Assembly (NCBI RefSeq): GCF_017301635.1
Contig: NZ_CP071091.1
Span: 5,840,001-5,904,000, forward strand
From: Myxococcus landrumus
GTDB taxonomy: Bacteria > Myxococcota > Myxococcia > Myxococcales > Myxococcaceae
DNA length: 64,000 nt
Direction: 5' to 3'
Below, one piece after another: positions 25,414-33,035 of this stretch (position 1 is its first letter; every line of letters begins with the position of its first letter). Position numbers and translations under genes: made by a program. Under the pieces are notes generated by a model, which worked only from the letters and a program-made list of their open reading frames with translations, ran no database searches and had not been told where the DNA came from.

Positions 25414-26832
25414 ATGCCCAAGCACCGCCTCATCCCCTGGCTGTCCCCGCGCGCCATCTGCTGGCTCGGGCTCCTGGTGCTTCCCGTCCTGGCCCAGGCG
25501 CAGACTCCCGACCAGGTCGGCCGCTGGGCCAGCGTCATGACATGGCCCATCTCCGCCACGCACATGATGCTGCTGCCCGACGGCAAGGTGATGTTCTACG
25601 GCGAGTTCGACGAAGGCGCCCTGCCCCCTCGGCGCTGGGACCCCAACACGAACGTCGTCACGTCGTTCCCCTACGTGGGCTACAACATCTTCTGCTCGGG
25701 GCACACCTTCCTCTCCAACGGCAAGCTGCTCGTCACCGGAGGCCACATCGCCCGCGACGTGGGGCTGCCCGACACGAGCTCCTTCGACTTCAACACCACC
25801 AGTTGGACGCGCCTGCCGGACATGAACGCCGGGCGCTGGTACCCCACCAACACCACGCTCAACAACGGCGACGTGGTGGTGACGTCGGGCGAAATCAACG
25901 GGCCCGGCGACATCAACGAGATTCCCCAGCGCTTCATCGCCGGCACCAACTCCTGGCGCACGCTCACCAGCGCGCGCAAGAACGTGCCCTTCTATCCAAA
26001 GATGTTCCTGGCCCCGAACGGCCGGCTCTTCTACGCGGGCTCCCTGCGCGCCTCGTTCTGGCTGGACCCGGCCAGCAACGGCGCGTGGAGCAACGGCCCC
26101 ATCAGCAACTTCGGCACCCGCAGCTACGGCCCCGCCGTGTACATCGACGGCAAGGTGCTCATCATCGGCGGAAGCGAGCCCCCCACCGCCACCGTCGAGC
26201 AAATCGACCTCAACGCGGCGAACCCCACCTGGCAGTACGTGGCGCCCATGAGCATCCGCCGGCGCCAGCACAACGCGGTGCTGCTGCCCGACGGCACCGT
26301 CGTCGTCATCGGTGGCAGCAGCGGCAGCGGTTTCGACGACTCCAGCGCGGCCGTCCGCTACGCGGAGGTCTACAACCCCGCCACCAACACCTGGACGTCC
26401 TGGTCCAGCAACGTGCGCTACCGGGGCTATCACTCCACCGCCGTGCTCCTGCCGGACGGGCGCGTGCTGTCCGCGGGCGGCGCCGACGAGCACACCGCGG
26501 AGGTGTTCTCCCCGCCCTATCTCTTCAAGGGCGCGCGCCCCGCCATCACCTCCGCCCCCACCGTGTCCCTGCCCGGCGCCCAGTTCACCATCACCACACC
26601 CGACGCGGCCACCATCAGCCGCGTGAGCCTCATCGCCCTCAACTCGACGACGCACACGTTCGACATGAACCAGCGCTTCCTCACGCTGAGCTTCACGCGC
26701 GGCGCCGGCAGCCTCAACGTCACCGCGCCGCCCAACCGCAACGTGGCGCCACCGGGTTACTATCAACTCTTCATCGTCAACAACGCGGGCGTGCCCTCCT
26801 ATGGGCGGCGGCTGCGCATCCCCCCTCCTTGA
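25414..26832 (+). CDS. Galactose-oxidase-like copper radical oxidase
   Basis: A secreted protein of 472 residues: signal peptide ending VLAQAQ, a seven-bladed kelch propeller and a C-terminal immunoglobulin-like domain (DUF1929) beginning near residue 375. All galactose oxidase active-site positions appear conserved: the crosslinking Cys94 (IFCSGHT, matching Cys228) and Tyr143 (RWYPTNT, matching Tyr272), Tyr339-His340 (RGYHSTAVLLPDGR, matching Tyr495-His496) and His414 (STTHTFD, matching His581). It should therefore use a Tyr-Cys radical and one copper to oxidise a primary alcohol to an aldehyde, giving hydrogen peroxide; the substrate could be a glycan, as for Streptomyces GlxA. No copper chaperone is adjacent. 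Confidence 0.85.
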   Translation: MPKHRLIPWLSPRAICWLGLLVLPVLAQAQTPDQVGRWASVMTWPISATHMMLLPDGKVMFYGEFDEGALPPRRWDPNTNVVTSFPYVGYNIFCSGHTFLSNGKLLVTGGHIARDVGLPDTSSFDFNTTSWTRLPDMNAGRWYPTNTTLNNGDVVVTSGEINGPGDINEIPQRFIAGTNSWRTLTSARKNVPFYPKMFLAPNGRLFYAGSLRASFWLDPASNGAWSNGPISNFGTRSYGPAVYIDGKVLIIGGSEPPTATVEQIDLNAANPTWQYVAPMSIRRRQHNAVLLPDGTVVVIGGSSGSGFDDSSAAVRYAEVYNPATNTWTSWSSNVRYRGYHSTAVLLPDGRVLSAGGADEHTAEVFSPPYLFKGARPAITSAPTVSLPGAQFTITTPDAATISRVSLIALNSTTHTFDMNQRFLTLSFTRGAGSLNVTAPPNRNVAPPGYYQLFIVNNAGVPSYGRRLRIPPP

Positions 26833-26892
26833 AAGCCCGGAGCTCACTCCGCCTGTGAGCCCGCGAGGGTTTCATGGGAGGATGCTCCACGC

Positions 26893-27594
26893 ATGAACCG
26901 CCACTGCCCCATCTGCCCACAACCTGCCCCCACGCTGCGCGTCATCGACATACGAGGTGTCTCCGTCGACACCTGTCCCCGATGTATCGGGCACTGGCTG
27001 GACGCGGGCGAGCTGGAGCGCCTGGCCCCCGGTTGGAAGACGGAAGCCATCGAGGCCGCCGTGCCCTCGGCCTCCCGGCGCTGCCGTCACTCACGTCACC
27101 ATGTTCCAGTCACGCGGGAAGACTGTGGCTTGTGTGGCTCGCCCGCCTCGCGCTGTCCCGATTGCGAGACGTTCCTCTCGCAGGTCCGCACCGAGGTGTG
27201 CGCCGTGGACCTCTGCGGGTACTGCCGCGGCATCTGGCTGGACGCGAATGAGCTGAAGGCGCTGGTCGCGTGGCATCGGGACACCCGGCGGCCACTCGCG
27301 GTGGGCGCGGCGGTGGCGGGGAGCGCGGCTGCGGCCGCTGCGGCGGCCATCGCGCTCGCCCAGGTGTCGGGGGACTCTGTGGGAGAGTCCAAGGCGGCCA
27401 AGGCCGTGGTGACTACACTGGAGCACGCCGGCCACGTGGTGGACGCGGCGGAGCTGGGCGTGGAGGTGGTCGATGCCGCGGGGATGACCTTGGAGACCGT
27501 GGGCAACGCGGTCGAGGTCGCCGTGGAAGGCGCCAGCGCTATCAGTGAAGCGGTGGGTGGGGTCCTGGAGGCGGTGGCGGGGTTGTTCCCGTGA
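26893..27594 (+). CDS. Double zinc-ribbon (zf-TFIIB) protein
   Basis: A 233-residue protein with two zf-TFIIB-type ribbons. The first has CPIC at residues 5-8 and DTCPRCIGHWLDAGELE; the second has DCGLCG, RCPDCE and LCGYCRGIWLDANELK. The repeated (C)xxxWLDAxEL is typical of the family. After residue 130 the character changes to a hydrophobic Ala/Gly/Val-rich tail (AAVAGSAAAAAAAAIALAQV, then a run of short amphipathic segments) that could be membrane-associated or an assembly helix. No function is known for this architecture. It runs in the same direction as the PilZ gene, 83 bp upstream of it. Confidence 0.75.
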   Translation: MNRHCPICPQPAPTLRVIDIRGVSVDTCPRCIGHWLDAGELERLAPGWKTEAIEAAVPSASRRCRHSRHHVPVTREDCGLCGSPASRCPDCETFLSQVRTEVCAVDLCGYCRGIWLDANELKALVAWHRDTRRPLAVGAAVAGSAAAAAAAAIALAQVSGDSVGESKAAKAVVTTLEHAGHVVDAAELGVEVVDAAGMTLETVGNAVEVAVEGASAISEAVGGVLEAVAGLFP

Positions 27595-27677
27595 CCCACC
27601 TGCACACGGCGGCTGAATCCCTTATGCTCCGTCACAGGCCCGTGAAACCCACCGGATTGTGAATGGGGGGAACGCCG

Positions 27678-28040
27678 ATGATGAACCCAGTCAGTCTCGA
27701 TAGCAGCAGCGTGGCGGATGACCGTCGTTTGTTTCCACGCCTCCAGGCACCGCTGTACGCGCGCCCGGCCCGGCTGAAGTTCGGAGACAAGCAGCGGGTG
27801 CTGGATGCCAGCCTCGGTGGCGTGCGCATCTACTCCGACGAGCTGTACTCCGAGGGCAGCCAGCTCGAGGTGGACCTGTATCCCGGGGACGGCTCCACGC
27901 TGGAGTGCCGCGCCCGCGTCGCGTGGCTGCGCAAGCTGCCCAAGGACGCCGTGGCCCGGTACGAAGTCGGCCTCGCGTTCATGGACGTCTCGCCGGAGAC
28001 GCTCGAGCGGCTCAAGTCGGTGCTCGTCGCCGAGGACTGA
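27678..28040 (+). CDS. PilZ domain protein
   Basis: A 120-residue stand-alone PilZ domain. The two c-di-GMP-binding motifs are intact: RLFPR (RxxxR) near residue 17-21 and DASLGG (DxSxxG) near residue 43. It should act as a c-di-GMP receptor, likely by binding a partner protein. ATG 27678 (or 27681) is chosen because GGGGGGAA lies 6-8 bp upstream; an in-frame ATG at 27663 lies inside that purine run's upstream side and lacks a ribosome site. The last 29 bp overlap the convergent TetR gene. Confidence 0.85.
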   Translation: MMNPVSLDSSSVADDRRLFPRLQAPLYARPARLKFGDKQRVLDASLGGVRIYSDELYSEGSQLEVDLYPGDGSTLECRARVAWLRKLPKDAVARYEVGLAFMDVSPETLERLKSVLVAED

Positions 28041-28701
28041 GCCCCTCCGCCGAGCCCTCCGCGAACTCATCCCAGAGGGCTCGCAGCTCCTGCTCCACGC
28101 CTGGCACCGACGCGGAGGCCAGGCTGCCGCCGCCTCGGAAGAGGGACAGGCCCTCGAAGAACGCCATCAGCAGGGCCGCGCGCCGCTCCCTCCGAGCGGG
28201 GGTGAGGGTGGGCATGAGCTCCTGCAACAGCTCGACGAGCCCCTCGCGATAGCCCCCGTAGAACACGCGCAGCGCGTCCGCGACCATGGCGTCCCGCGCG
28301 GCCAGGGCCCACAGCTCCGCGAAGAGCTGGAAGTGCCGGGGCGAGTCCTGGTCCTCCAGGATGGAGTCCAGCGCGTGGCGCAGCCGCTTCGCGGGCTCCT
28401 TCGCCCCCGCCTCCATCCGCTCCCGGACGCGGCGGATGGTGCCCTCCAGGTAGCGCGAGAGCAGCGCGCGCACCACGTCCTGCTTCGTCGGGAAGTAGTA
28501 CTGGAGATTGCCCAGGCTCAGGCCCGCGCGCTGCGCCACGCCGCGCAGGCTCAGGCCCGCGTAGCCATCCTCCACCAGCACGTCCATGGCCGCATCGAGG
28601 ATGCGCTCCACGCGCTCGTGTCCCTTCGCGTGGACAGCGGTGCCTTCCCGGGGCTTCGCGGAGGGGAGCTTCCCCACCGTGGGCTTCTCACGCCGCGCCA
28701 T
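28012..28701 (-). CDS. TetR-family transcriptional regulator
   Basis: A 229-residue repressor-type regulator. After a basic leader, residues from RVERILDAAMDVLVEDGYAG to LSLGNLQYYFPTKQDVVRAL form the TetR helix-turn-helix, and the C-terminal all-helical domain would bind a small ligand. It starts within the stop of the saccharopine-dehydrogenase-like gene (TGATG overlap), so the two are cotranscribed and translationally coupled. A perfect 6-bp inverted repeat lies just upstream of that operon at 29845-29860, a likely autoregulatory operator. The final 29 bp overlap the PilZ gene on the other strand. Confidence 0.88.
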   Translation of the reverse strand: MARREKPTVGKLPSAKPREGTAVHAKGHERVERILDAAMDVLVEDGYAGLSLRGVAQRAGLSLGNLQYYFPTKQDVVRALLSRYLEGTIRRVRERMEAGAKEPAKRLRHALDSILEDQDSPRHFQLFAELWALAARDAMVADALRVFYGGYREGLVELLQELMPTLTPARRERRAALLMAFFEGLSLFRGGGSLASASVPGVEQELRALWDEFAEGSAEGLSPRRRAPT

Positions 28702-29792
28702 CAGGCGGCCTCCTTCACCCGCGCTTCGTCGATTCTCACCTGGACTCCACACGCGCGCAGCGTGGCCAGTGTCTCATCCGCGCGAGGCTCGTGCTCGGGG
28801 AACCACACCCCCGGCGGAGGTGGCGGCGCGCCATCCCGTCCCAGGAGCCGCTCCACGCCCAGCAGGGCGCCCACGGCCGTGAGGTGTGCCTGGCCCTGGG
28901 GGTCCACGACCTCGATGCGAGCGTGGCCGCGTGCCCCCTCGACGTCGGCCAGCCAGGCGGCCTCGCCCCCTGTCCCCTTCGTCGCCAGCAGGGAGCGGCG
29001 CAGCGGCGTGAGCCGGGGATGCTGGAGCAGCCGGAGGATTCCCAGCCGCTGGAGCACCACCATCGTCCACGTCGCGGAGCCCGAGTCGTAACCCAGCCGG
29101 GTCGACACGCTCCTGGCCCCCAGCACCGCCGGCAGCGTCGCCTGCTCCGGGGTGTCCAGCCGGTACACGCGCGTGCTGCGGCCGTCCGCGAACGTCACCC
29201 GGCGGCCGTCCGTCAGTGGCAACACCTGCCGCTCCTGCCCCTGCTCCGTCACGTCGAAGGACAGCCCGAGCCGGTCCACGTACTCCAGCGAATCCGGCCC
29301 CGCCGCGTCCGCGAGCGCGAAGCGAATCCCCACGTCCACGCGATCCAGCGGGCCGACACGAGGCGCCACCATCGCCACCATGCGCGGCACCAGCCCCGCC
29401 ATCCACGCGGAGCCCAGCAGCACGGGCGCGCGCGGCGGAGTCCCAGACAGGCGCATCAGCGCGGCGCGCACCCGGGACGTCCAGCGGGTGATGTCCAGCA
29501 GGGGCACCCCGTCGCGCGCGGCCGACATCAGCAAGTAGTCCTCCGGGTCATTGACCAGCGACACCACCGCCCGAGGCTTCCCTCCCAACACCGCGAGCGG
29601 CTCCCGGGCGCGGATGTCCAGCGCCACGCCCTGGGCCCGCCCCAGCCGCTCCGCCAGCGCCTTCGCGGGCTCGCTCCTCCGGCCCGCGATGATGAGCGGC
29701 AGCTCCGGATGCCGCTCCCTCAACAGGCGGGCGAGCCTCTCGCCCACCACCCCGTAGCCTCCCACCAGGACCACGCTCTCCTCGGTCACCAT
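28701..29792 (-). CDS. Saccharopine dehydrogenase-like NAD(P)-binding protein
   Basis: A 363-residue protein with a Rossmann fold starting at once: VVLVGGYGVVGERLARLL (glycine motif GGYGVVG) and LIIAGRRSEPAKALAERLG. The C-terminal half resembles the saccharopine dehydrogenase-like family, which includes trans-acting enoyl reductases and membrane-associated reductases rather than true lysine-pathway enzymes. No lysine biosynthesis genes are nearby. ATG 29792 is chosen because GGGAG lies 6 bp upstream; ATG 29804 is four codons earlier. It is the first gene of an operon with TetR, diverging from the ceramidase gene, so its substrate may be lipid-related (inference). Confidence 0.78.
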   Translation of the reverse strand: MVTEESVVLVGGYGVVGERLARLLRERHPELPLIIAGRRSEPAKALAERLGRAQGVALDIRAREPLAVLGGKPRAVVSLVNDPEDYLLMSAARDGVPLLDITRWTSRVRAALMRLSGTPPRAPVLLGSAWMAGLVPRMVAMVAPRVGPLDRVDVGIRFALADAAGPDSLEYVDRLGLSFDVTEQGQERQVLPLTDGRRVTFADGRSTRVYRLDTPEQATLPAVLGARSVSTRLGYDSGSATWTMVVLQRLGILRLLQHPRLTPLRRSLLATKGTGGEAAWLADVEGARGHARIEVVDPQGQAHLTAVGALLGVERLLGRDGAPPPPPGVWFPEHEPRADETLATLRACGVQVRIDEARVKEAA

Positions 29793-29844
29793 GACGACTC
29801 CCATGCTCGAAGCAGGGAGGGATTCCCCCCGCGCCGGGACAATA

Positions 29845-29860
29845 TAGGTCGATTGACCTA
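29845..29860. promoter_or_regulatory. Palindromic operator candidate (TAGGTC-N4-GACCTA)
   Basis: Perfect inverted repeat TAGGTC (29845-29850) and GACCTA (29855-29860) around GATT, in a locally AT-rich patch. It lies 52 bp upstream of the saccharopine-dehydrogenase-like start and 60 bp upstream of the ceramidase start, between divergent genes. Length and symmetry suit a TetR dimer, and the regulator is encoded in the adjacent operon. Confidence 0.65.
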
Positions 29861-29920
29861 AATTTCAGCGGAATCGTCCCGGCGAGGTTTCCGGGCGTGG
29901 GTGCTACGCTGCCGCGCGAC

Positions 29921-30709
29921 ATGTCCGCGACTCCAACGGGCTACTGGGGCCCGAGCACCTCGACCGTGGATTGGTGCGAGACGAACTACCAGCACTTGTT
30001 CCACGTCGGAGAGCTGTTCAACTCCGCCTCCAGCCTCGTCCTCGTGCTCACCGGCTTGATGGGCATCGTGCTGCATCGCCGGGTGCTGGAGCGGCGCTTC
30101 CTGTTCGCGTTCGGCCTGCTCGCGCTGGTGGGCGTGGGCAGCACGGCGTTCCACATGACGCTGCGCCGCGAGCACCAGATGCTGGACGAGCTGCCGATGC
30201 TCTACCTGGCCATCGTCATCGTCTACATCCTCCTGGAGGACCGACCGCAGCGGCGCTTCGGCCACTGGTTCCCGCTGGTGCTATTCAGCCACGCGGTGCT
30301 CGTGACCTACCTGAACGCCTTCATGCAGGGCCCCGTCCAGTTCTTCCTCTTCCAGGTGAGCTTCGCGTCGCTGGAGTTCTTCGCGCTCGGCCGCACCTAC
30401 TTCCTCCAGAAGCGCAGCCCGGACGCAGGAACCCAACGACTGTTCCAGTTCGGCATCGCGTCCTACGCGCTCGCCATCGTGTTGTGGGTCAGCGACATCC
30501 AGTTCTGCCCCACGCTCAACGAGACGCTGCCTTCGCTCGGCGTCCCCAACCCACAGTTCCACGCGTGGTGGCACGTGCTGGTGGCCTTCGGGTTCAACGC
30601 GCTCCTGCTCGTCATCGCGAGGGAGCGGCTGAGGACGCTGGGGACGGAGGCCCGGCTCCAGCCCGTGATGGGGGTGATTCCGCGCGTGGCGACCTCACCT
30701 CGGGGCTGA
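29921..30709 (+). CDS. Alkaline ceramidase family protein, eukaryotic type
   Basis: A 262-residue seven-helix membrane protein strongly resembling eukaryotic alkaline ceramidases. It opens GYWGPSTSTVDWCETNY, and the active-site set of human ACER3 is present at a near-constant offset: calcium ligands Asp17, Trp18, Glu20, Asn22 and Glu31, and zinc-site residues Ser74, His78 (GSTAFHMTL), Asp89 (LDELPM), His214 and His218 (QFHAWWHVL). It should hydrolyse the amide bond of a ceramide or ceramide-like lipid to a sphingoid base and fatty acid. Myxobacteria make sphingolipid-type lipids, so a substrate is available. The start at 29921 matches the N terminus of the family. It is divergent from, and may be controlled by, the TetR operon. 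Confidence 0.88.
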   Translation: MSATPTGYWGPSTSTVDWCETNYQHLFHVGELFNSASSLVLVLTGLMGIVLHRRVLERRFLFAFGLLALVGVGSTAFHMTLRREHQMLDELPMLYLAIVIVYILLEDRPQRRFGHWFPLVLFSHAVLVTYLNAFMQGPVQFFLFQVSFASLEFFALGRTYFLQKRSPDAGTQRLFQFGIASYALAIVLWVSDIQFCPTLNETLPSLGVPNPQFHAWWHVLVAFGFNALLLVIARERLRTLGTEARLQPVMGVIPRVATSPRG

Positions 30710-30734
30710 GCGCCGGGCCGTCCATCGGCGGACC

Positions 30735-32213
30735 TCAGGGAGCGAAGCGGACCGCGAAGCAGCTCCGCGCCTCGTTGCTCCCATGAAGACCGTCATCGAA
30801 GACGAACGGTCCTCCGGTGACCCCCAGGAGCGTGGGCGCGCCGCTCGCGTCCACCGCGAGCCCCCTCATGTTCAAGAGGGGATAGGGGAAGCGGGCGCTG
30901 GCGTCCGCCACCTGGTCCTTGGACGTGTGCACCACCGTGCCCGACGCGTCCCGCTTCGTGTAGTGGAACGACAGGGCCGGCTCCTCACGTGAGAGCCCCA
31001 CGAACGACTGGCCCCACGCATCCACCGCCATGCCGAAGACGCGCTGGTCCGCGTAGCGCTCGAAGGCGTCCGCGTTCGACAGGTCCGAGTGGAGCGTGCC
31101 CACGAAGCCGAACGTGCCCTGCCCCACCACGCCATCTCCCTGGTCCAGGTTCCCCGTGCCCTGGCCTCCCACGAGCACGCGGCCGTTCCCCGCGAGCACG
31201 ACGTCCTCCGGCTCGCAGTCCGTCTCCGCGATGCTCCCTCCCAGCACCCTTCGATGAAGTGGCTTCAGGTTGGGCCCGAGGGCCGCCACGAGACAGCCCG
31301 GGGCCGTCAACACGAGCGGTGTGCTCCCCTCCGAGTCCACGATGGTGCCCTGCCTCAGGCGCGCACCGAGCACGACTCCTCCAGCGTCCGTGACGGCCAG
31401 GGTCCGGAGGACCGACTCGGCGCCGCCCAGGACGTAGGTCGCACGCGGCTGGCCGCTCGATGGGTCGAACGAGAGCACGACACCATTCGCACCCAGTCCC
31501 ACGGGCCGCACCTCCGTCGTCCCCGTGCGCGTCACCAGGAGCAGGTGCTCCTGCGCCACATCGCTCACGGTGAACACGCAGCCCAGGACGCCGACTCCGC
31601 CACGCACCTGGAGCTCCTTGCGGAAGATTCCGCACATGGGTCGCACGTACCGCTCCCCCGAGATGATGCCCAGGGCCCACAGGGCCTTGCCATCCGTGCC
31701 GCGCAGCTTCACCAGGAAGCTCGTCAGCTCTCCCGGGCCAACACCCACCGAGACACCATCCCCGAAGTCGAGCCCATCCTGATTGTCCTTGAGGAGGCCC
31801 GCCACATAGACATCCCCGGCATCATCGAAGGTCACCGCTGTCGCCGACTCGACTTCCGCAGTCGAGAAGGTGCGCTTCCACGCGAGCTTTCCCGTGGACT
31901 CCAGCACCGCCACCAGCAAGTCGTAGTTCGACTTCACGCCTCCCGCGCCGGAGTGGTTGAAGGGGACTCCCGCCACCGTTCCCGCACGGAGGGGAGAGAA
32001 CGCGAACGCCGTGCGCCCCGCCTTGCTCACCGCGAAGGAATCACCCACCGGGTCACCAGGCGTGAGCTCCGCGTACCAGCGAAACGCCCCCGACACCCCC
32101 GGAATGGGCCCTGGCTCGTCGGGAGGCCCGTCCGCCTTGGGCTTCTCATTGGCGCACTGGACGCCCAACAGCAACACCACCAGCACGCAGACTGAACGGG
32201 TACGGTGCCTCAT
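30735..32213 (-). CDS. Hypothetical lipoprotein, probable beta-propeller
   Basis: A 492-residue lipoprotein (LLLGVQC, Cys20) followed by a Pro/Gly/Asp linker and a long all-beta region with a repeating pattern of a strand, then (S)xxVxFDDAGDVYVAG or LAVTDAGGVVLGA, roughly every 45-55 residues (AVTFDDAGDVYVAGLL, LAVTDAGGVVLGARL, VLAGNGRVLVGGQG, AVDAWGQSFVGLS, AVDASGAPTLLGVTGG). This resembles SBBP-type or NHL-like propeller blades of exported myxobacterial proteins. Three Cys are scattered in the mature part. No enzymatic motif is apparent. ATG 32213 follows GGGGGTTAC. Upstream 120 bp is a perfect 8-bp inverted repeat. Confidence 0.75.
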   Translation of the reverse strand: MRHRTRSVCVLVVLLLGVQCANEKPKADGPPDEPGPIPGVSGAFRWYAELTPGDPVGDSFAVSKAGRTAFAFSPLRAGTVAGVPFNHSGAGGVKSNYDLLVAVLESTGKLAWKRTFSTAEVESATAVTFDDAGDVYVAGLLKDNQDGLDFGDGVSVGVGPGELTSFLVKLRGTDGKALWALGIISGERYVRPMCGIFRKELQVRGGVGVLGCVFTVSDVAQEHLLLVTRTGTTEVRPVGLGANGVVLSFDPSSGQPRATYVLGGAESVLRTLAVTDAGGVVLGARLRQGTIVDSEGSTPLVLTAPGCLVAALGPNLKPLHRRVLGGSIAETDCEPEDVVLAGNGRVLVGGQGTGNLDQGDGVVGQGTFGFVGTLHSDLSNADAFERYADQRVFGMAVDAWGQSFVGLSREEPALSFHYTKRDASGTVVHTSKDQVADASARFPYPLLNMRGLAVDASGAPTLLGVTGGPFVFDDGLHGSNEARSCFAVRFAP

Positions 32214-32332
32214 GTAACCCCCAGGTGTCTCTTTCGAGACTCGACCGCTCCGGCCCACGTCGAGCCGGGGGTACGGGGTCTTCACTTCAAGGCACGCGCC
32301 AGAAGCACTTTCACGTCACGGCCATGTCATTC

Positions 32333-32350
32333 CCAGACGTTGACGTCTGG
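32333..32350. promoter_or_regulatory. 18-bp near-perfect palindrome upstream of lipoprotein gene
   Basis: CCAGACGT (32333-32340), TG, ACGTCTGG (32343-32350): eight perfectly paired bases per arm, 120 bp upstream of the lipoprotein start at 32213 and 94 bp beyond the stop of the preceding same-strand gene. A dimer-binding operator is likely. A transcript hairpin is less so, because the loop of two bases is too small and no T tract follows. Confidence 0.45.
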
Positions 32351-32443
32351 CATTGCCGTCCCCACCGCGAAGCGCGCTTCGCGCCCTCCGCGACGTCGCG
32401 GTGGCACTCGGTCCACCGCGACCCGCCACGTCGTCCTCCAGGG

Positions 32444-32986
32444 CTATTTCTTCTGCTTCGCGGGCTTCGCCCCATGCGTCTGGATGCGCTTCACCACGTC
32501 ATCCACGATGTCGTTCGGGATGGGCACCGACAGGTGGTAGTGGGCAATCTTCCAGGCGGCGCCCTCCTTCACCAGCACACCGCTGCCCCGGCTGGGCCCC
32601 AGGTTGGGCGTGTCCAGCATCTCGTCGAACCACGCCACCGTGCCGTCCTTGGACAGGAAGACGTGGCGGGAGACGGCCTTGAACTTCCAGGCCTGGCCCT
32701 TGGAGAAGTAGGGCTTCGCCCACGCGCGGAACTCGTCGCGTGTCCAGCGCTCGGTGGCGTCCGTGCCCAGGTAGATGGCGTCCGGCGTGAAGTGGCCGAA
32801 GTAGCGAGCCTCGTCCGCCTGGGCCGCCGCCTGGTGCCAGTCATCCAACACCGCCGCGATGGTGACCTTGGGGTCTTCGGGCTTCGACTCCTTCACCGGA
32901 GTGGACGCCAGCAGGAGCAACAACAGGGAGACAGTGGACACGCGGAGCCACCTCGGGGATGAGAAGTTCGCGATATGAAGCGGCAC
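32444..32986 (-). CDS. Exported SnoaL/NTF2-like protein
   Basis: About 180 residues: a signal peptide (LRVSTVSLLLLLLAS) and an NTF2/SnoaL-like domain with DDWHQAAAQADEARYFGHF, TPDAIYLGTDATERWT, then FRAWAKPYFSKGQAWKFKAV and a late GVLVKEGAAWKIAHYHLS. This fold serves as a small-molecule pocket or a minor enzyme; here it is probably a periplasmic protein of unknown function (DUF4440/SnoaL-like superfamily). No ATG fits. GTG 32986 gives a good signal peptide with Arg residues ahead of the hydrophobic core; GTG 32941 has a better-placed GAGGTGG but a very short leader. Divergent from the hydrolase gene. Confidence 0.75.
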   Translation of the reverse strand: MPLHIANFSSPRWLRVSTVSLLLLLLASTPVKESKPEDPKVTIAAVLDDWHQAAAQADEARYFGHFTPDAIYLGTDATERWTRDEFRAWAKPYFSKGQAWKFKAVSRHVFLSKDGTVAWFDEMLDTPNLGPSRGSGVLVKEGAAWKIAHYHLSVPIPNDIVDDVVKRIQTHGAKPAKQKK

Positions 32987-33035
32987 GGCCTGCCTGGGGT
33001 CAAGACTCCGGGGTGGCCAGAAAGGTCTGACGCGC

